Source: Rhodobacteraceae bacterium LMO-JJ12
GTDB lineage: Bacteria; Pseudomonadota; Alphaproteobacteria; Rhodobacterales; Rhodobacteraceae
NCBI GenBank assembly: GCA_021555075.1
Contig: JAKGBX010000004.1
Coordinates: 186,001-250,000, forward strand
Direction of reading: 5' to 3'
DNA length: 64,000 nt
The position numbers and the translations under genes are program-made. This document shows positions 1-12,239 of the stretch, one piece after another. The notes beneath the pieces were generated by a model. The model did not search any database, was not told the DNA's origin, and saw nothing but the letters and a program-made list of their open reading frames with translations. Every line of letters begins with the position of its first letter. The stretch's first letter is position 1.

Positions 1-209
1 ATTCGATCATCACCGAAAACGCCGAGTTTCCGCCAAATTCGGTGATTGCCGGAGTGCCCGCCAAATTGGTGGCGACGCGCGATAATGGTAAGATGAACCG
101 GCGGAATGCCGTTTTTTACGAGATGAATGCGCGTAACTATGCCGAGGGGCGTGACCGTCTGAGTGTGGAACAACAGGCAGAACTGGCGGATTTGTTTGGC
201 AGCGCTTGA
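1..209 (+). CDS. Hexapeptide-repeat (gamma carbonic anhydrase-like) protein, 3' end only
   Basis: The reading frame starts before the window and its codons fall at positions 3, 6, 9 and so on, ending in TGA at 207-209. The visible 68 residues contain NSVIAGVPAKLV, the typical closing turn of a left-handed beta-helix (hexapeptide) protein such as gamma carbonic anhydrases and acyltransferases. A C-terminal helix follows, ending ELADLFGSA. Members with this tail are usually annotated as gamma carbonic anhydrase family proteins, but the metal-binding histidines lie outside the window, so activity cannot be judged. Confidence 0.7.
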   Translation, partial: SIITENAEFPPNSVIAGVPAKLVATRDNGKMNRRNAVFYEMNARNYAEGRDRLSVEQQAELADLFGSA

Positions 210-340
210 CGGGCGGCGTCAGCTTGGCTTCGCCCCGCGATTATTGGTAATGCCTATTGCGTCAACCCATGAAGCGCTGGGCGCATCTATCTGTAAGACA
301 TGGTGTTTCAGATTGGAGCGGTTTTTTAGGCGGATCCATA

Positions 341-368
341 AAAAATGGGCGCCTCTTTCGAGGCGCCC
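341..368 (-). terminator. Intrinsic terminator downstream of glnA
   Basis: A perfect 9-bp stem (347-355 with 360-368) with a four-base loop is followed, on the minus strand, by a run of T residues (the A-run at 341-345). It lies 25 bp past the glnA stop codon and fits a rho-independent terminator for the glnB-glnA operon. Confidence 0.8.
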
Positions 369-392
369 GTTACTCGTACTAACCAACCGAGA

Positions 393-1799
393 TCAGCAGC
401 TGTAATACATGCCGAATTCGACTGGATGCGGGGTGTGCTCATAAAGCTCGACCTCGCCCATTTTCAGCGAGATGTAGGCGTCGATCTGATCCTTGGTAAA
501 CACGTCGCCTGCGAGCAGGAAGTCGTGATCAGCCGCCAGCGCATCGAGCGCTTCGCGCAAGCTGCCGCAGACGGTGGGGATGCCAGCGAGCTCTTCAGCA
601 GGCAGGTCATAGAGGTTCTTGTCCATCGCCTCGCCCGGGTCGATCTTGTTCTTGATGCCGTCGAGACCGGCCATCAGCAGAGCGGCAAAGCAGAGGTACG
701 GGTTGGCCGCGGGATCGGGGAAACGAGCCTCAACGCGCTTGGCTTTGGGCGACTCGGTCCATGGGATACGCACACAGCCCGAGCGGTTGCGGGCCGAATA
801 GGCGCGCAGGACAGGCGCTTCAAAACCCGGGATCAGGCGCTTGTAGCTGTTGGTCGCCGGGTTGGTGAAGGCGTTGAGCGTCTTGGCGTGCTTGAGAATG
901 CCACCAATGAAATAGAGCGCTTCCTGGCTGAGATCGGCGTATTTGTCGCCCGAGAACAGCGGCTTGCCATCTTTCCAGATCGACATGTTCACATGCATGC
1001 CGGTGCCGTTGTCACCATAGATCGGCTTGGGCATGAAGGTGGCTGTCTTGCCATAGGCGGCAGCGACGTTGTGGATCACGTATTTGTATTTCTGCATCTC
1101 GTCGGCCTGTTTGACCAACGTACCGAAGATCAGACCCAGCTCATGCTGACACGAAGCAACCTCGTGGTGATGCTTGTCGATCTTCATGCCCATGCGTTTC
1201 ATGGTCGAGAGCATTTCGCTGCGGATATCCTGAGCGTCGTCGGTCGGGTTTACCGGGAAGTAGCCGCCCTTGATGCCCGGACGGTGGCCAGAGTTGCCCA
1301 TCTCATAGTCGGTGTCGGTGTTCCATGACCCGTCAATCGCATCAACCTCGTAAGATACCTTGTTGATCGAGTTAGAGAATTTTACATCGTCAAACAGGAA
1401 GAACTCGGCTTCCGGACCCCAGAAGGAGTCGTCACCGATACCCGAGGACTTGAGGTAGGCTTCGGCTTTTTGGGCGGTGCCGCGTGGGTCGCGCTCATAA
1501 GGTTCGTTGGTGTCGGGTTCGACGATCGAACAATGGATGCAGAGGGTTTTCTCGGCATAGAACGGGTCGAGATAGGTGCTGTCGGTGTCGGGCATCAGCT
1601 TCATGTCGGAAGCTTCGATGGATTTCCAACCAGCAATCGAGGAACCGTCGAACATGAAGCCTTCTTCGAGAAAGTCTTCATCGACCATCTCGGTCGATAC
1701 GGTTACGTGCTGGAGCCTGCCACGCGGATCGGTGAAACGGATATCAACATAGTCGATTTCTTCGTCCTTGATCTGCTTGAGAACGTCTTTGATGCTCAT
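393..1799 (-). CDS. glnA: Type I glutamine synthetase
   Basis: Forms glutamine from glutamate, ammonia and ATP; the central ammonium-assimilating enzyme, cytoplasmic dodecamer. The 468-residue length matches bacterial GSI. Visible motifs are the N-terminal [11 protein letters not shown], the glutamate/metal-binding [10 protein letters not shown], the ATP-binding [12 protein letters not shown] region and the adenylylation loop KNLYDLP. The tyrosine of that loop counts to residue 397, the position modified by GlnE in enterobacteria, so the enzyme is probably controlled by adenylylation. The gene lies 46 bp behind glnB on the same strand and is followed by a terminator, indicating a glnBA operon. 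Confidence 0.97.
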   Translation of the reverse strand: MSIKDVLKQIKDEEIDYVDIRFTDPRGRLQHVTVSTEMVDEDFLEEGFMFDGSSIAGWKSIEASDMKLMPDTDSTYLDPFYAEKTLCIHCSIVEPDTNEPYERDPRGTAQKAEAYLKSSGIGDDSFWGPEAEFFLFDDVKFSNSINKVSYEVDAIDGSWNTDTDYEMGNSGHRPGIKGGYFPVNPTDDAQDIRSEMLSTMKRMGMKIDKHHHEVASCQHELGLIFGTLVKQADEMQKYKYVIHNVAAAYGKTATFMPKPIYGDNGTGMHVNMSIWKDGKPLFSGDKYADLSQEALYFIGGILKHAKTLNAFTNPATNSYKRLIPGFEAPVLRAYSARNRSGCVRIPWTESPKAKRVEARFPDPAANPYLCFAALLMAGLDGIKNKIDPGEAMDKNLYDLPAEELAGIPTVCGSLREALDALAADHDFLLAGDVFTKDQIDAYISLKMGEVELYEHTPHPVEFGMYYSC

Positions 1800-1845
1800 T
1801 CCCTTGTTCCTTTTCGTATTGGAATGGTCTGATTTGGGGCTCTTT

Positions 1846-3997
<2,152 letters not shown>

Positions 3998-4020
3998 GGT
4001 GCATCGTTGCTCAACCGTTA

Positions 4021-4518
4021 TCAAGCGGCGTGCTTGAGCGGTTCTGTCGGCTCACAGGCCAGTTCCATCCCGTCGACATAGAGGATATGCGGCGCGTCGA
4101 ATTCGAGCTGAAAGAGGGTGATTGTCCGACGTCCGGCGCGGCGGATGAATTCGCCATCAATCAGCTTGCGCGCTGGCGCCAATGCCTGTGACGCGCCAAA
4201 GAGCGCTTGCGCACGCCAATCGCGCAGCAGCACCTTTTGCTCAGCCGGAAGGAGCGTGTCATGCTCTGGGCGCGTGTGCCCCAAGGTGCCGGCCATGATC
4301 GAAACCATATCGCAGGTTACCTCTGTCCGGCGCACCCCGCGCAGGATCGCCATGCCTTGATCGCGGGTGATCACCCGGTCACCGGGCGAAAGAAACTCAA
4401 CCGGCAACGCGCCGTCGAGGGTCAGTATGATGCTACCGGCCGCGAAACCTGCGGAGGGCACATCAGGACGCGTGCGCGCGGAAACACCGCGTGCCTGGCC
4501 CGAAGGTAATTCTGTCAT
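4021..4518 (-). CDS. Hint-domain-like protein lacking the catalytic cysteine
   Basis: 165 residues from the ATG at 4518. The pattern GFAAGSIILTLDGALPVEFLSPGDRV followed by ITRDQGMAILRGVRR matches the first half of the Hint (hedgehog/intein) fold found in many Rhodobacteraceae proteins, where it begins with Cys as CFxxGTxI. Here that cysteine is Gly and the later histidine-containing SPQHRVLL motif reads PAEQKVLL. Both key residues of self-cleavage therefore appear lost. No second domain is attached. It may be a structural or regulatory remnant of the family. The 23-bp gap to nnr is convergent. Confidence 0.65.
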   Translation of the reverse strand: MTELPSGQARGVSARTRPDVPSAGFAAGSIILTLDGALPVEFLSPGDRVITRDQGMAILRGVRRTEVTCDMVSIMAGTLGHTRPEHDTLLPAEQKVLLRDWRAQALFGASQALAPARKLIDGEFIRRAGRRTITLFQLEFDAPHILYVDGMELACEPTEPLKHAA

Positions 4519-4914
4519 GGGCAAAACCTGCTCTGTCTGCCTTTTGTTTTTTTCACACATTAGGCGAATATTCGGTAAATGTCGTGCATTTTTTTCCCAG
4601 CCGCCGCGCGACAAAATGCGCCCGCGCCCCGGTTGGGGCAATTGCGCGCATTGGATTGGAGCATTGAGCGAAGCGGCTTGGGCAGGGTTTGAGGCGTATT
4701 GAGTTGATGCACGTGCGATAGCTGAGGCCTTGCGCGCGCGTTTTTTCGCGCCGTGTTGAGTGGTGTGATGCGGGGCGTCTGGGCGTGCCGCCCCGGTCTT
4801 TCGCCGGTCGATGTGTCGTGCGGCGCGTTGGCACCGTTTTTCCTCTCGCTTCCGCATCGGGGGTTTGTTAAAAGGTCGCGGGTTTCGCCCGGTATTGCGC
4901 CGGGCGTCTCGCGT
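4519..4914. other. Non-coding gap before tRNA-Leu
   Basis: 396 bp between the Hint-like gene and tRNA-Leu. It must hold the promoters of both, which are transcribed away from each other. I see no conserved ORF, repeat or clear hairpin in it; short frames here have no plausible ribosome binding site. Confidence 0.5.
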
Positions 4915-4998
4915 GCGGGTGTGGCGGAATTGGTAGACGCACCAGATTTAGGTTCTGGCGCCTTTGGCGTGGGGGTTCGAGTCCCTTCACCCGCACCA
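4915..4998 (+). tRNA. tRNA-Leu (anticodon UAG)
   Basis: Acceptor strand GCGGGTG (4915-4921) pairs with CACCCGC (4988-4994), followed by A and an encoded CCA. The anticodon loop TTTAGGT gives UAG, reading CUA/CUG-type leucine codons, and the long class II variable arm is present, as expected for tRNA-Leu. The T-loop GTTCGAGTC region is canonical. Confidence 0.95.
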
Positions 4999-5300
4999 TT
5001 TTACAATGAGAGGCCTCCAAGAGCCGTAACACCTTAATCTAAAAGGTGGTTTCGGGGTGTAGGGGCAACCGTTTTTCGGCAATATGCAAGAGGCCGGGCA
5101 TACACCAAACTCAATGGTGGTTTCTGTATGGTCGCGTCAGAAATCTTCCATATTTCGCCGGGGCTCTTGCCGCTTGAGGGTCGGCGTGTGCGCCCTGTTA
5201 CCACACAATCGCGCGGAGCAGGGTGCCTGTCTCGCGAAGCAAAATTGAATGAAAACGTTCGCTTGGAGTGGAGTGCTAAAGTCGCTTTTTGCACAACAAA
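4999..5300. other. Non-coding gap after tRNA-Leu
   Basis: About 300 bp between the tRNA and the bactofilin terminator. No conserved ORF, integrase or att-like repeat of the tRNA 3' end was seen here, so there is no sign that this tRNA is an occupied integration site. Confidence 0.45.
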
Positions 5301-5335
5301 AAACGGGCGCCGACAGGAATGCTCGGCGCCCGTTT
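5301..5335. terminator. Strong hairpin terminator, probably bidirectional
   Basis: A perfect 13-bp stem (5301-5313 with 5323-5335) with a nine-base loop. T-rich sequence follows on both strands (CGTTTTT on plus, TTTGTTG on minus). It lies 22 bp beyond the bactofilin stop codon and would end the leftward M23-bactofilin transcript. Confidence 0.85.
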
Positions 5336-5357
5336 TTCATAGGAATGCGAAAGGTGA

Positions 5358-5867
5358 TCAGTCGGCGGGTTTGGGGGCCGGTGCCGGTTTGGCAGGACCG
5401 CCCTTGGTCAACGGGTCGTCCTGACGCTGCACCGAGCCTTCGAAATGGGCGCCGGATTCGATCGCGATTGTCTTGTGAATGATATCGCCTTCCACCCGGG
5501 CGGTGGAGGTCAGGCGCACCTTCAGACCACGGACTCGACCCACGATACGGCCATTCACGACGACATCATCGGCTACAACCTCGCCCTTGACGGTGGCGCC
5601 ATCGCCGACGGTAAGCAGGTGGGCGCGGATATCGCCTTCGACAGTGCCTTCGACCTGAATATCGCCGGTTGTCTTGAGGTTACCGGTGATGTGCAGATCG
5701 GACGAGAGGACCGACGCGGGCGGTTTCGCCTTGGGAGCGGAAGGGGCCGAGGATGACTTGAATTCGCTGCCCGATTGCGGCGGCGCGGAGGGTCGGGCTC
5801 CTGAATCTGCAGGTTTGGGGGCGTCCGGTTTGGGAGCGGGCTCGTTGATTTTGCTTTTAGAAAACAT
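5358..5867 (-). CDS. Bactofilin (polymer-forming cytoskeletal protein)
   Basis: 169 residues. A proline/alanine-rich disordered N-terminus (to about residue 50) precedes the bactofilin beta-helix core: SDLHITGNLKTTGDIQVEGT, DIRAHLLTVGDGATVKGEVV and VNGRIVGRVRGLKVRLT, the repeating V-x-G turns of the family. The tail is again proline-rich. Bactofilins self-assemble without nucleotide into membrane-associated filaments that position cell-wall enzymes. The gene overlaps the end of the upstream M23 peptidase gene by 11 bp, so the two are co-translated and probably act together. Confidence 0.92.
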   Translation of the reverse strand: MFSKSKINEPAPKPDAPKPADSGARPSAPPQSGSEFKSSSAPSAPKAKPPASVLSSDLHITGNLKTTGDIQVEGTVEGDIRAHLLTVGDGATVKGEVVADDVVVNGRIVGRVRGLKVRLTSTARVEGDIIHKTIAIESGAHFEGSVQRQDDPLTKGGPAKPAPAPKPAD

Positions 5868-7197
5868 TGTTCGCAGCCTTGATGTAGGTCATGGGATTGA
5901 CGGCCTTCCCGCCGATGCGCACTTCGTAATGCAAGTGGGGGCCAGTGACACGTCCAGAGGCTCCCATATCACCAATACGGTCACCGCGCGAGACTCTTTG
6001 TCCAACTTTCACGCGAATTTTGTTCATATGGGCGTAGCGTGTTTCGATTCCAAACTCGTGTTGGATCTTGACCAGCCGACCATAGCCTGAGCCCCACCCG
6101 GCATGTGTGACCACGCCATCGGCGGTAGAATAGAGCGGTGTGCCAATTGGGCCGGCGAAATCGACACCCTTGTGCAGACGACGCCCGCCGGTCTTGGGAT
6201 CGCGGCGATAGCCGAAACTGGAGGTGAAGCGGAAGCTTGATTTGACCGGAATCGCAAAGGGCGCTTTGGTGGCGGCAATACGATAGAGGTTCAACCGGTC
6301 CATCTGATTGAGGATACGATTGGCGCGGGATGCATCGGGAGAGGGCTCTTCACCCTTGGTCGAAAAACTGAGCGGCATTAGTGGCCCGCCCTGACCTGAA
6401 TAACCGCTGCGCACCTGCTTGAGGATCGTGTCAGTGTTCATGCCAGCCTGCCGGAACATCTTGTCCAGCGGCTTGACCGATATGGTCATCGCTTCTTCGA
6501 GTTGGCGGAAGATCTGATCGTTCTGATCCTGCATCAGCTTGATCTTGAGAGCCATTTCATCGGCCTGATGCAACGCATCCTGTGCATCAGTGATAACCTG
6601 ATCGCGCTCGGCGGCAGTTTCCGAGAGCGCGCTATGAAGGGCTGCAATGGCGCCATCGAGTGCGGAATTCGCGCCCGGCAACGTGTTGCCCGCGCCGCCG
6701 TTTTCAGCCAGCGCCACCTTGAGATCGCCGAGAGCCACACGGGCTTCGTCGCGTTCTTTCATGGTGCGGCGCAGGGTGGTTTGAATAACCTCGATCCCGG
6801 TCTCCAACTCGCGACGGCGGGTCTCCGAAGACAGAAGTTCAGACTGCATGGCGGAAATCTGGGTCAGCGCCGAGTTGAACCGACCTTGCGCGGCAAGGGC
6901 TTCTTCGGCGCGGCTGTCGCGGGCGTTGGCCAGATAGTTCAGCCGGGCTTCATAGGTTCGTTGATCGCGTTTGGCCTGTTCACGGAAATTGCCTGAGCCG
7001 ATAGAGTCCATCAACAGGATTGCGGTAGCAATGATGGCCCAGGCGACAATCGAGGCGCTGCCGAGAAATCCCACAAGTTGCACACCGGATTTCAGACGGA
7101 TGAATCGGGTATCAGTGTCGGACCGCAGGAAGACGCGGCGTTCGGGGAAATAGCGCTCGAGCGCCGAGTGAAAGCGAATGGCCAAACGTGATCGCAC
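5857..7197 (-). CDS. Membrane-anchored M23 family peptidoglycan endopeptidase
   Basis: 446 residues. One membrane segment near residues 38-62 (FLGSASIVAWAIIATAILLM) is followed by a long coiled coil to about residue 240 and a C-terminal LytM/M23 domain. Zinc ligands are visible: HKGVD (His342, Asp346) and HLHYE (His421, His423). An intact HxH and HxxxD indicate an active endopeptidase cutting peptide cross-links in the periplasm. The 3' end overlaps bactofilin. In other bacteria M23 enzymes next to bactofilins set cell curvature or helical shape; the same division of labour is inferred here. Confidence 0.93.
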   Translation of the reverse strand: MRSRLAIRFHSALERYFPERRVFLRSDTDTRFIRLKSGVQLVGFLGSASIVAWAIIATAILLMDSIGSGNFREQAKRDQRTYEARLNYLANARDSRAEEALAAQGRFNSALTQISAMQSELLSSETRRRELETGIEVIQTTLRRTMKERDEARVALGDLKVALAENGGAGNTLPGANSALDGAIAALHSALSETAAERDQVITDAQDALHQADEMALKIKLMQDQNDQIFRQLEEAMTISVKPLDKMFRQAGMNTDTILKQVRSGYSGQGGPLMPLSFSTKGEEPSPDASRANRILNQMDRLNLYRIAATKAPFAIPVKSSFRFTSSFGYRRDPKTGGRRLHKGVDFAGPIGTPLYSTADGVVTHAGWGSGYGRLVKIQHEFGIETRYAHMNKIRVKVGQRVSRGDRIGDMGASGRVTGPHLHYEVRIGGKAVNPMTYIKAANNVF

Positions 7198-7363
7198 TGA
7201 AAGCTGTCCTTATTGTCCCATCCCCAAGCTGGCCCTCGTCCTGAGACAAGGCGCCCAGAGAGTGATTAAACAGTGGGTCGCCTTAGGGCAAGACGTTATG
7301 GCCGCCTGATTCGCTGTGTCGCAGGTATCGGGCCGGTTCAGGCGAAAATTCGCCGATATCAAT

Positions 7364-7470
7364 GCGTTTCCTCCTAAACCTGAGACGGGGATATGTGGAA
7401 GCGCCGCGCAACAGAACAATGTCATGGGCGTTTCAACGCAAACCCGTCAGTCTGGTTTGTCTTGAAACGC
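7364..7470 (+). repeat. Two-hairpin intergenic element, copy 1
   Basis: First hairpin: 13-nt arms 7364-7376 and 7392-7404 (imperfect) around a 15-nt loop containing CTGAGACGGGG. Second hairpin: 17-nt arms 7428-7444 and 7454-7470 around the nine-base loop CGTCAGTCT, with the outer nine and inner six base pairs intact. Arm lengths, loop sizes and spacing match copy 2 at 13365-13470 to within one base. It lies between the DUF455 and M23 genes, which are both leftward, so in the orientation defined by copy 2 it does not precede a gene. It occupies most of a 296-bp gap. Confidence 0.6.
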
Positions 7471-7493
7471 TTCGGGGACGTGGCGCGCGGTTC

Positions 7494-8318
7494 TTACGGG
7501 GCCTTTGGCGGTGACTCGGCCAATGGCCAGTAGAAATCGGGGGGTATTCCGGCCTCGGCGCGTTTTTCCTCGTTAAACGGCGGCTTTAGCGCGCCGTGAA
7601 AATAGTGCCGCACAAGACGGTGAAATTCGTCTTTTGGATCAATGTTGTGACGCCCGCAGAGAAAATGAAACCACTTGGATCCATAGGCGACATGACCGAC
7701 CTCTTCGGCGTAGATCGTTTCAAGTGCCGCGATGGTTCGGCTTTCGTTGGCCTTGCGGAAAATCTCGATCATGCCGGGAGTGACATCGAGCCCTCGGGCT
7801 TCGAGTACCATCGGCACAACCGCCAGTCGGCCCAGCAGGTCATCGCGTGTGTCCTCGGCTGCACGCCACATACCGGCATGTGCGGGAAGGGCACCATAGT
7901 GGCTGTCATTTTCTTCAAGACAGTCGCATATCAGGTTGAAATGCTTGGATTCTTCATCGGCTGCCTTGACCCAGTCGTCATAGAAACCCAATGGCATTTC
8001 GATATCGCAAAACCGTGCGATGATGTCCCAGTGCAAATCGACTGCGTTGAGTTCGATATGGGCGACGGCATGCAGCAGCGCGATGCGACCTTGCGCGCTT
8101 CCGGGGCGGCGACGGGGCACGTCGCGCGGATCAAGCAAGTCGGGCTTATTGGGGCGGGCCGGGCGCAGCGGCGGTTGGGCCGTGCCAATCGCAAGCGGCG
8201 TGTCGGCGGCACGTGCGGCCCTCCATGTGGCGGCATGGGCATGCGATAGCGCCGTCTTGGCGCGACCATCGGCACAAGTTAGCACCTCAACGGCCATTTC
8301 GGCGAGCGATAGCGTCAT
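7494..8318 (-). CDS. DUF455 family ferritin-like protein
   Basis: 274 residues from ATG 8318, two bases past the bcp stop codon, so it is the second gene of a bcp operon. The helical C-terminal half carries the ligand pattern of a diiron ferritin-like four-helix bundle: HIELNAVDLHWD, AADEESKHFNLICDCL and YAEEVGHVAYGSKWF (two E-x-x-H pairs). An N-terminal helical region (LAEMAVEVL, KTALSHAHAATW) is typical of the family. The family lacks a well-proved reaction; a role in oxygen or peroxide-linked metal chemistry is suggested by the fold and by pairing with a peroxiredoxin. Confidence 0.85.
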   Translation of the reverse strand: MTLSLAEMAVEVLTCADGRAKTALSHAHAATWRAARAADTPLAIGTAQPPLRPARPNKPDLLDPRDVPRRRPGSAQGRIALLHAVAHIELNAVDLHWDIIARFCDIEMPLGFYDDWVKAADEESKHFNLICDCLEENDSHYGALPAHAGMWRAAEDTRDDLLGRLAVVPMVLEARGLDVTPGMIEIFRKANESRTIAALETIYAEEVGHVAYGSKWFHFLCGRHNIDPKDEFHRLVRHYFHGALKPPFNEEKRAEAGIPPDFYWPLAESPPKAP

Positions 8319-8320
8319 TG

Positions 8321-8782
8321 TCAGAGTGCCCGCACGGCGGCGAGAACCTCTTCGGCGTGGCCATCGACCTTGACCTTGCGCCATTCGCGCACGATCTGCC
8401 CGGCGCCATCGATCAGGAAGGTCGATCGCACAATGCCAAGGAAGGTCTTGCCGTACATTTTCTTTTCCTGCCAGACGCCATAGGCCTCGCAGACTTGTTC
8501 GTCCTGGTCCGACAGGAGCGTGACCGCAAGATTCTGTTTGGCGCGAAATTTCTCATGGCTGGCGAGGCTGTCTTTCGAGATGCCAAAGACATGCGCCCCG
8601 ATGGCGTCGAATTCGGGTTTGAGCAGGGAGAAGGCGACGGCCTCCTTGGTGCAGCCCGAGGTGTTGTCGCGCGGATAGAAAAAGAGCACCACGGGCGCGG
8701 GGGAAAGGGCGCTGAGCGTTACCTTGTTGCCGTCATCGGCGGGCAGGGTGAAATCGGGCGCGGCGCGCGGAAGGTCTGTCAT
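8321..8782 (-). CDS. bcp: Thiol peroxidase of the Bcp/PrxQ family
   Basis: 153-residue peroxiredoxin reducing hydroperoxides with electrons from thioredoxin-type donors. The peroxidatic cysteine is Cys44 in FFYPRDNTSGCTKEA. The position five residues later, which holds the resolving cysteine in E. coli Bcp, is not Cys here; the only other cysteine is Cys98 (EQVCEAYGVW). The enzyme is thus either of the 1-Cys type or uses Cys98. It leads an operon with the DUF455 gene and is divergent from the AsmA-like gene. Confidence 0.93.
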   Translation of the reverse strand: MTDLPRAAPDFTLPADDGNKVTLSALSPAPVVLFFYPRDNTSGCTKEAVAFSLLKPEFDAIGAHVFGISKDSLASHEKFRAKQNLAVTLLSDQDEQVCEAYGVWQEKKMYGKTFLGIVRSTFLIDGAGQIVREWRKVKVDGHAEEVLAAVRAL

Positions 8783-8904
8783 GAGCGGATCCTATCCTGT
8801 TCATGGAAATTCTGGTTTCACAATAAGGCGTAAGAGGCCAGAATAGAACCAATGAAGTGCAGGTAATTCGCGCCGGAACCTCCGGCGCGCTAAAACGGGT
8901 CTGG

Positions 8905-11900
8905 ATGAGCGATACGCTAGCCGAGAAACCGTCCGAATCCGTTGGGGAACCAGAAGCGGAGAAGGGCAGCCGCAAGAAGCGACCGCTTCACCACAAGGTG
9001 GGGCTGGCCACACTGTTGCTGGTGGGCGTGCTGGCGCTTGTGGTGAGCGTAGCGGCGTATGTTATTGTCGGTCGCCCGATTACTGCGCCGGATTGGGTGC
9101 GCTTGCGAATCGAGACACAGGTGAACGAGCAACTGCGCGGCGCACAGGTGCGTCTTGGTGAAGTGCGCTTTGTCGTTGAGGATATGTGGCTGCCCCGTGT
9201 GCAGCTGAGCGACATCGATATCGCCGATGCAGAGGGGCGCCAGCTTGTAAGGCTCTCGGATATTGAAGGAACGCTGGCGCTGACCCCGCTGATCAGGGGA
9301 CAGGTGCAACCGGCGCGGATCTGGCTGAGCGGGGCGCAGCTTGTGCTCAGGCGGGATGTTTCGGGAAAGGTCGAGCTGAGCCTGGGGGAAACAGCGCGTT
9401 CGGCCGGCGAAGCTGCCGGATTTGTGGAACTGGTTGATCAGGTTGATCGTGCGCTTATGACCCCGGCGTTGTCCGATCTGAGAAACGTAAGCGCCGACGG
9501 TCTGACAATCCGCTATGAGGATGCGCGCGCGGGGCGGGCGTGGACGGTGGATGGCGGGCGGATCAAACTTGAGCGTGCCGCTGACGTTTTGACCTTGCGG
9601 GGCGATTTCGTCGTGCTGAGCGGCGGGGCTTCGGCGGCAACGGTCGAGATGAGTTACCAAAGCAAGATTGGCTCGCCGACGGCGGCCTTCGGCATGAACT
9701 TCGCCAACCTCAGGGCCAACGACATTGCGGCCCAGTCGGGTGCGCTCTTGTGGCTCAATGTGCTTCGGGCGCCGATCTCGGGTGCGATCCGGGGTTCGAC
9801 CGATGAGCGGGGAAACCTCGGCCCGCTTTCCGCCACGCTTCAGATCAACGAAGGGGTGTTGCAACCCACCGATGAAACGCAACCGATCCCGTTCCGCTCG
9901 GCACGCAGCTATTTCACTTATGCGCCTGATAGCCAGACCATGCAGGTCGATGAAATGTCGGTCGACAGTGCCTGGGGATCGGCACGTGCCGAAGGCAAGG
10001 TGGTGCTGGGGCTGATCGAGAACGGATTGCCCCGGGAATTCACCGGGCAATTGCGGGTGAGCGAGCTTCGCGCCAATCCCATGGACCTTTATGACGAACC
10101 TGTCGCGCTGAGCGATGCGACGATGGATGTACGTTTGCGGCTTGATCCGTTTCAGTTTTCAATCGGGCAACTCAGCCTGCGCGATGGTGCGCGCAATCTG
10201 GTTCTGGGAGGAGAGTTGCGCGCCCGGCCAAAGGGCTGGGATCTGAGTCTTGCAGGCAGGATGAACCGTTTGGGACCAGAGCGGCTTTTGGAACTTTGGC
10301 CCGTTAGTTTGGCCACCAATACGCGCGAATGGATTGAACGGAGTGTGCTGGATGGCGCGTTGAGCAACATACAGATCGGGCTGCGCGCCGAGCCGGAAAA
10401 GAAGCCGGTTGTTCATCTCGGGTTCGAGTTCGACAAATTTGGCACGCTCTTCATGAAGACAATGCCGCCAATCGAGAATGCGCGCGGCCACGCCACGTTG
10501 TCTCGCAATACATTCACGGTGGTGGCCGAAGCCGGAACAGTGAAGGCCGACCAGGGCGGAACCGTTGACATCACCGGCACCGTCTTTCGGATCGACGATG
10601 TGAGAGTAAAGGAGGGGCCGGCCGAGGTATTATTGAAGACGCGCAGCTCGGTTACTGCTGCGCTGTCGCTGCTTGATCGTGAGCCGTTCCATTTCATTTC
10701 AAAGGCAGGTCAGAAAGTGACCATGGCGGATGGTTTGGCTCTGGCAGAGGGGCGCATCGGCTTTTCGCTCAAGAAGAAGGTGCCGATTGAAGATGTTTCC
10801 TATGATATCGCCGCCAAGTTGCACAACATCCGCAGCGAAACGCTGATCCCCGGGCGGGTTCTCTCGGCGTCGGAGCTTTCGGCCACTGCGGATGGCGACG
10901 TTCTGAACATCGCTGGCGAGGCACGGATTGGCCAAGTACCCGTTGAAGGGACGTTTACGGCGCCCTTGGGCAAAGGCGGGGGCAAGAGCCAGGTGCGCGG
11001 CACGATTGAACTGTCGCAGCGCTTTGTCGATGAGTTTCGCGTTGGCCTGCCGCCGGGCAGTGTTTCGGGGGCCGGGCGCGGAACCGTTCAGATCGATATG
11101 CAACGCGGTGAGAAGCCAAGTTTCACGCTGAACTCGCAACTTGACGGGCTGGCGCTTCGGGTGCCGCAGATCAGTTGGGCCATTGGTGCGCCGACCAAGG
11201 GCCAGCTGGAGGTTTCCGGGCGGCTGGGACAACCCGTTGAGGTGGATCGGATCGTGCTGAATGCGCCGGGGCTTGATACGACGGGTAGTCTCAGCCTTGG
11301 CGCGGATGGCAGTTTTCGCGAAGCCAAGTTTGGGCGCGTACGCGCGGGCAGTTGGTTGGACGCGCCTGTCACGTTGGTTGGGCGCGGGGCAGGGCGCGCG
11401 CCGGAAGTGCGAGTGACGGGTGGCACCGTGGATCTGAGTCAGACCGAAATCGGCAGTGGCACGGGGGCGAGCGGCAGTTCGGGTGGTGGGCCGCTGCGGG
11501 TATCGCTTGATCGGCTGAGGATCAGCGAGGGAATTGCGCTGACCGAATTCCGTGGTGATTTCAATACCGCGGGCGGTATTGACGGGAAGTTTTCCGGCAA
11601 GGTCAATGGTGGTGCACCTGTGACGGGGCGGGTGCTGCCGCAAAAAGGGCGCAGCGCGTTTCGCATTCAATCGAACAATGCCGGGGGGGTGTTTCAATCC
11701 GCCGGGCTGTTTCCCAGTGCCCGAGGCGGCGAGTTGGACCTGACGATGGTGCCAGGTGGGGGTTTGGGCAGCTATGACGGGCGAATGACAGTCAAGAGTG
11801 TCTGGCTGCGCAATGCCCCGGCGATGGCGGCGATTCTGAACGCGGTCAGCGTCATCGGATTGCTGGAGCAACTGACCGGCAACGGCATTCTTTTCAGTGA

Positions 11901-12225
11901 GGTCGAGGCGCAATTCCGCCTTACCCCGAAACAGGCGATCATCACCAAATCAAGCGCGGTGGGGGCGTCGATGGGGATTTCGATGGATGGCTACTACGAT
12001 CTGGAATCAGGTGCGATGAACATGCAAGGCACGGTTTCGCCATTCTACATGATTAACGGGATTGGTGCGATCCTGACACGCAAGGGCGAGGGGCTGGTCG
12101 GCTTTACCTACCGACTGAAAGGCACCCCCAAGAAGCCGCGGGTGCAGGTCAATCCGTTGTCGCTGTTGACGCCGGGCATGTTTCGAGAGATTTTCCGTCG
12201 GTCGCCGCCGAAGCTGAGCCAATAG
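8905..12225 (+). CDS. AsmA/YhdP-like DUF3971 protein, probable inter-membrane lipid transport
   Basis: 1106 residues from ATG 8905; an in-frame GTG at 8857 would add 16 unconserved residues. A basic N-terminus precedes one membrane anchor (about residues 32-55), followed by a very long beta-rich periplasmic region with repeated short strands, the DUF3971 core in the middle and an AsmA-like C-terminus ([20 protein letters not shown] region) ending near the outer-membrane face. Relatives such as YhdP and TamB form bridge-like proteins that move phospholipids between membranes. The gene starts 122 bp from bcp in divergent orientation and ends 14 bp before queA. Confidence 0.85.
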   Translation: MSDTLAEKPSESVGEPEAEKGSRKKRPLHHKVGLATLLLVGVLALVVSVAAYVIVGRPITAPDWVRLRIETQVNEQLRGAQVRLGEVRFVVEDMWLPRVQLSDIDIADAEGRQLVRLSDIEGTLALTPLIRGQVQPARIWLSGAQLVLRRDVSGKVELSLGETARSAGEAAGFVELVDQVDRALMTPALSDLRNVSADGLTIRYEDARAGRAWTVDGGRIKLERAADVLTLRGDFVVLSGGASAATVEMSYQSKIGSPTAAFGMNFANLRANDIAAQSGALLWLNVLRAPISGAIRGSTDERGNLGPLSATLQINEGVLQPTDETQPIPFRSARSYFTYAPDSQTMQVDEMSVDSAWGSARAEGKVVLGLIENGLPREFTGQLRVSELRANPMDLYDEPVALSDATMDVRLRLDPFQFSIGQLSLRDGARNLVLGGELRARPKGWDLSLAGRMNRLGPERLLELWPVSLATNTREWIERSVLDGALSNIQIGLRAEPEKKPVVHLGFEFDKFGTLFMKTMPPIENARGHATLSRNTFTVVAEAGTVKADQGGTVDITGTVFRIDDVRVKEGPAEVLLKTRSSVTAALSLLDREPFHFISKAGQKVTMADGLALAEGRIGFSLKKKVPIEDVSYDIAAKLHNIRSETLIPGRVLSASELSATADGDVLNIAGEARIGQVPVEGTFTAPLGKGGGKSQVRGTIELSQRFVDEFRVGLPPGSVSGAGRGTVQIDMQRGEKPSFTLNSQLDGLALRVPQISWAIGAPTKGQLEVSGRLGQPVEVDRIVLNAPGLDTTGSLSLGADGSFREAKFGRVRAGSWLDAPVTLVGRGAGRAPEVRVTGGTVDLSQTEIGSGTGASGSSGGGPLRVSLDRLRISEGIALTEFRGDFNTAGGIDGKFSGKVNGGAPVTGRVLPQKGRSAFRIQSNNAGGVFQSAGLFPSARGGELDLTMVPGGGLGSYDGRMTVKSVWLRNAPAMAAILNAVSVIGLLEQLTGNGILFSEVEAQFRLTPKQAIITKSSAVGASMGISMDGYYDLESGAMNMQGTVSPFYMINGIGAILTRKGEGLVGFTYRLKGTPKKPRVQVNPLSLLTPGMFREIFRRSPPKLSQ

Positions 12226-12239
12226 GACAACTGCCCTCC

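Noticed and set aside
8870-8889. GC hairpin just upstream of the AsmA-like start as a terminator
   Set aside because: The stem (GCGCCGG with CCGGCGC) lies between a promoter region and the chosen start and has no T-run; it may affect translation but the evidence is too slight.
10699-11913. 404-codon frame antisense to the AsmA-like gene
   Set aside because: Shadow of a continuous rightward gene; composition is Arg/Pro/Gln-rich with no recognisable domain.
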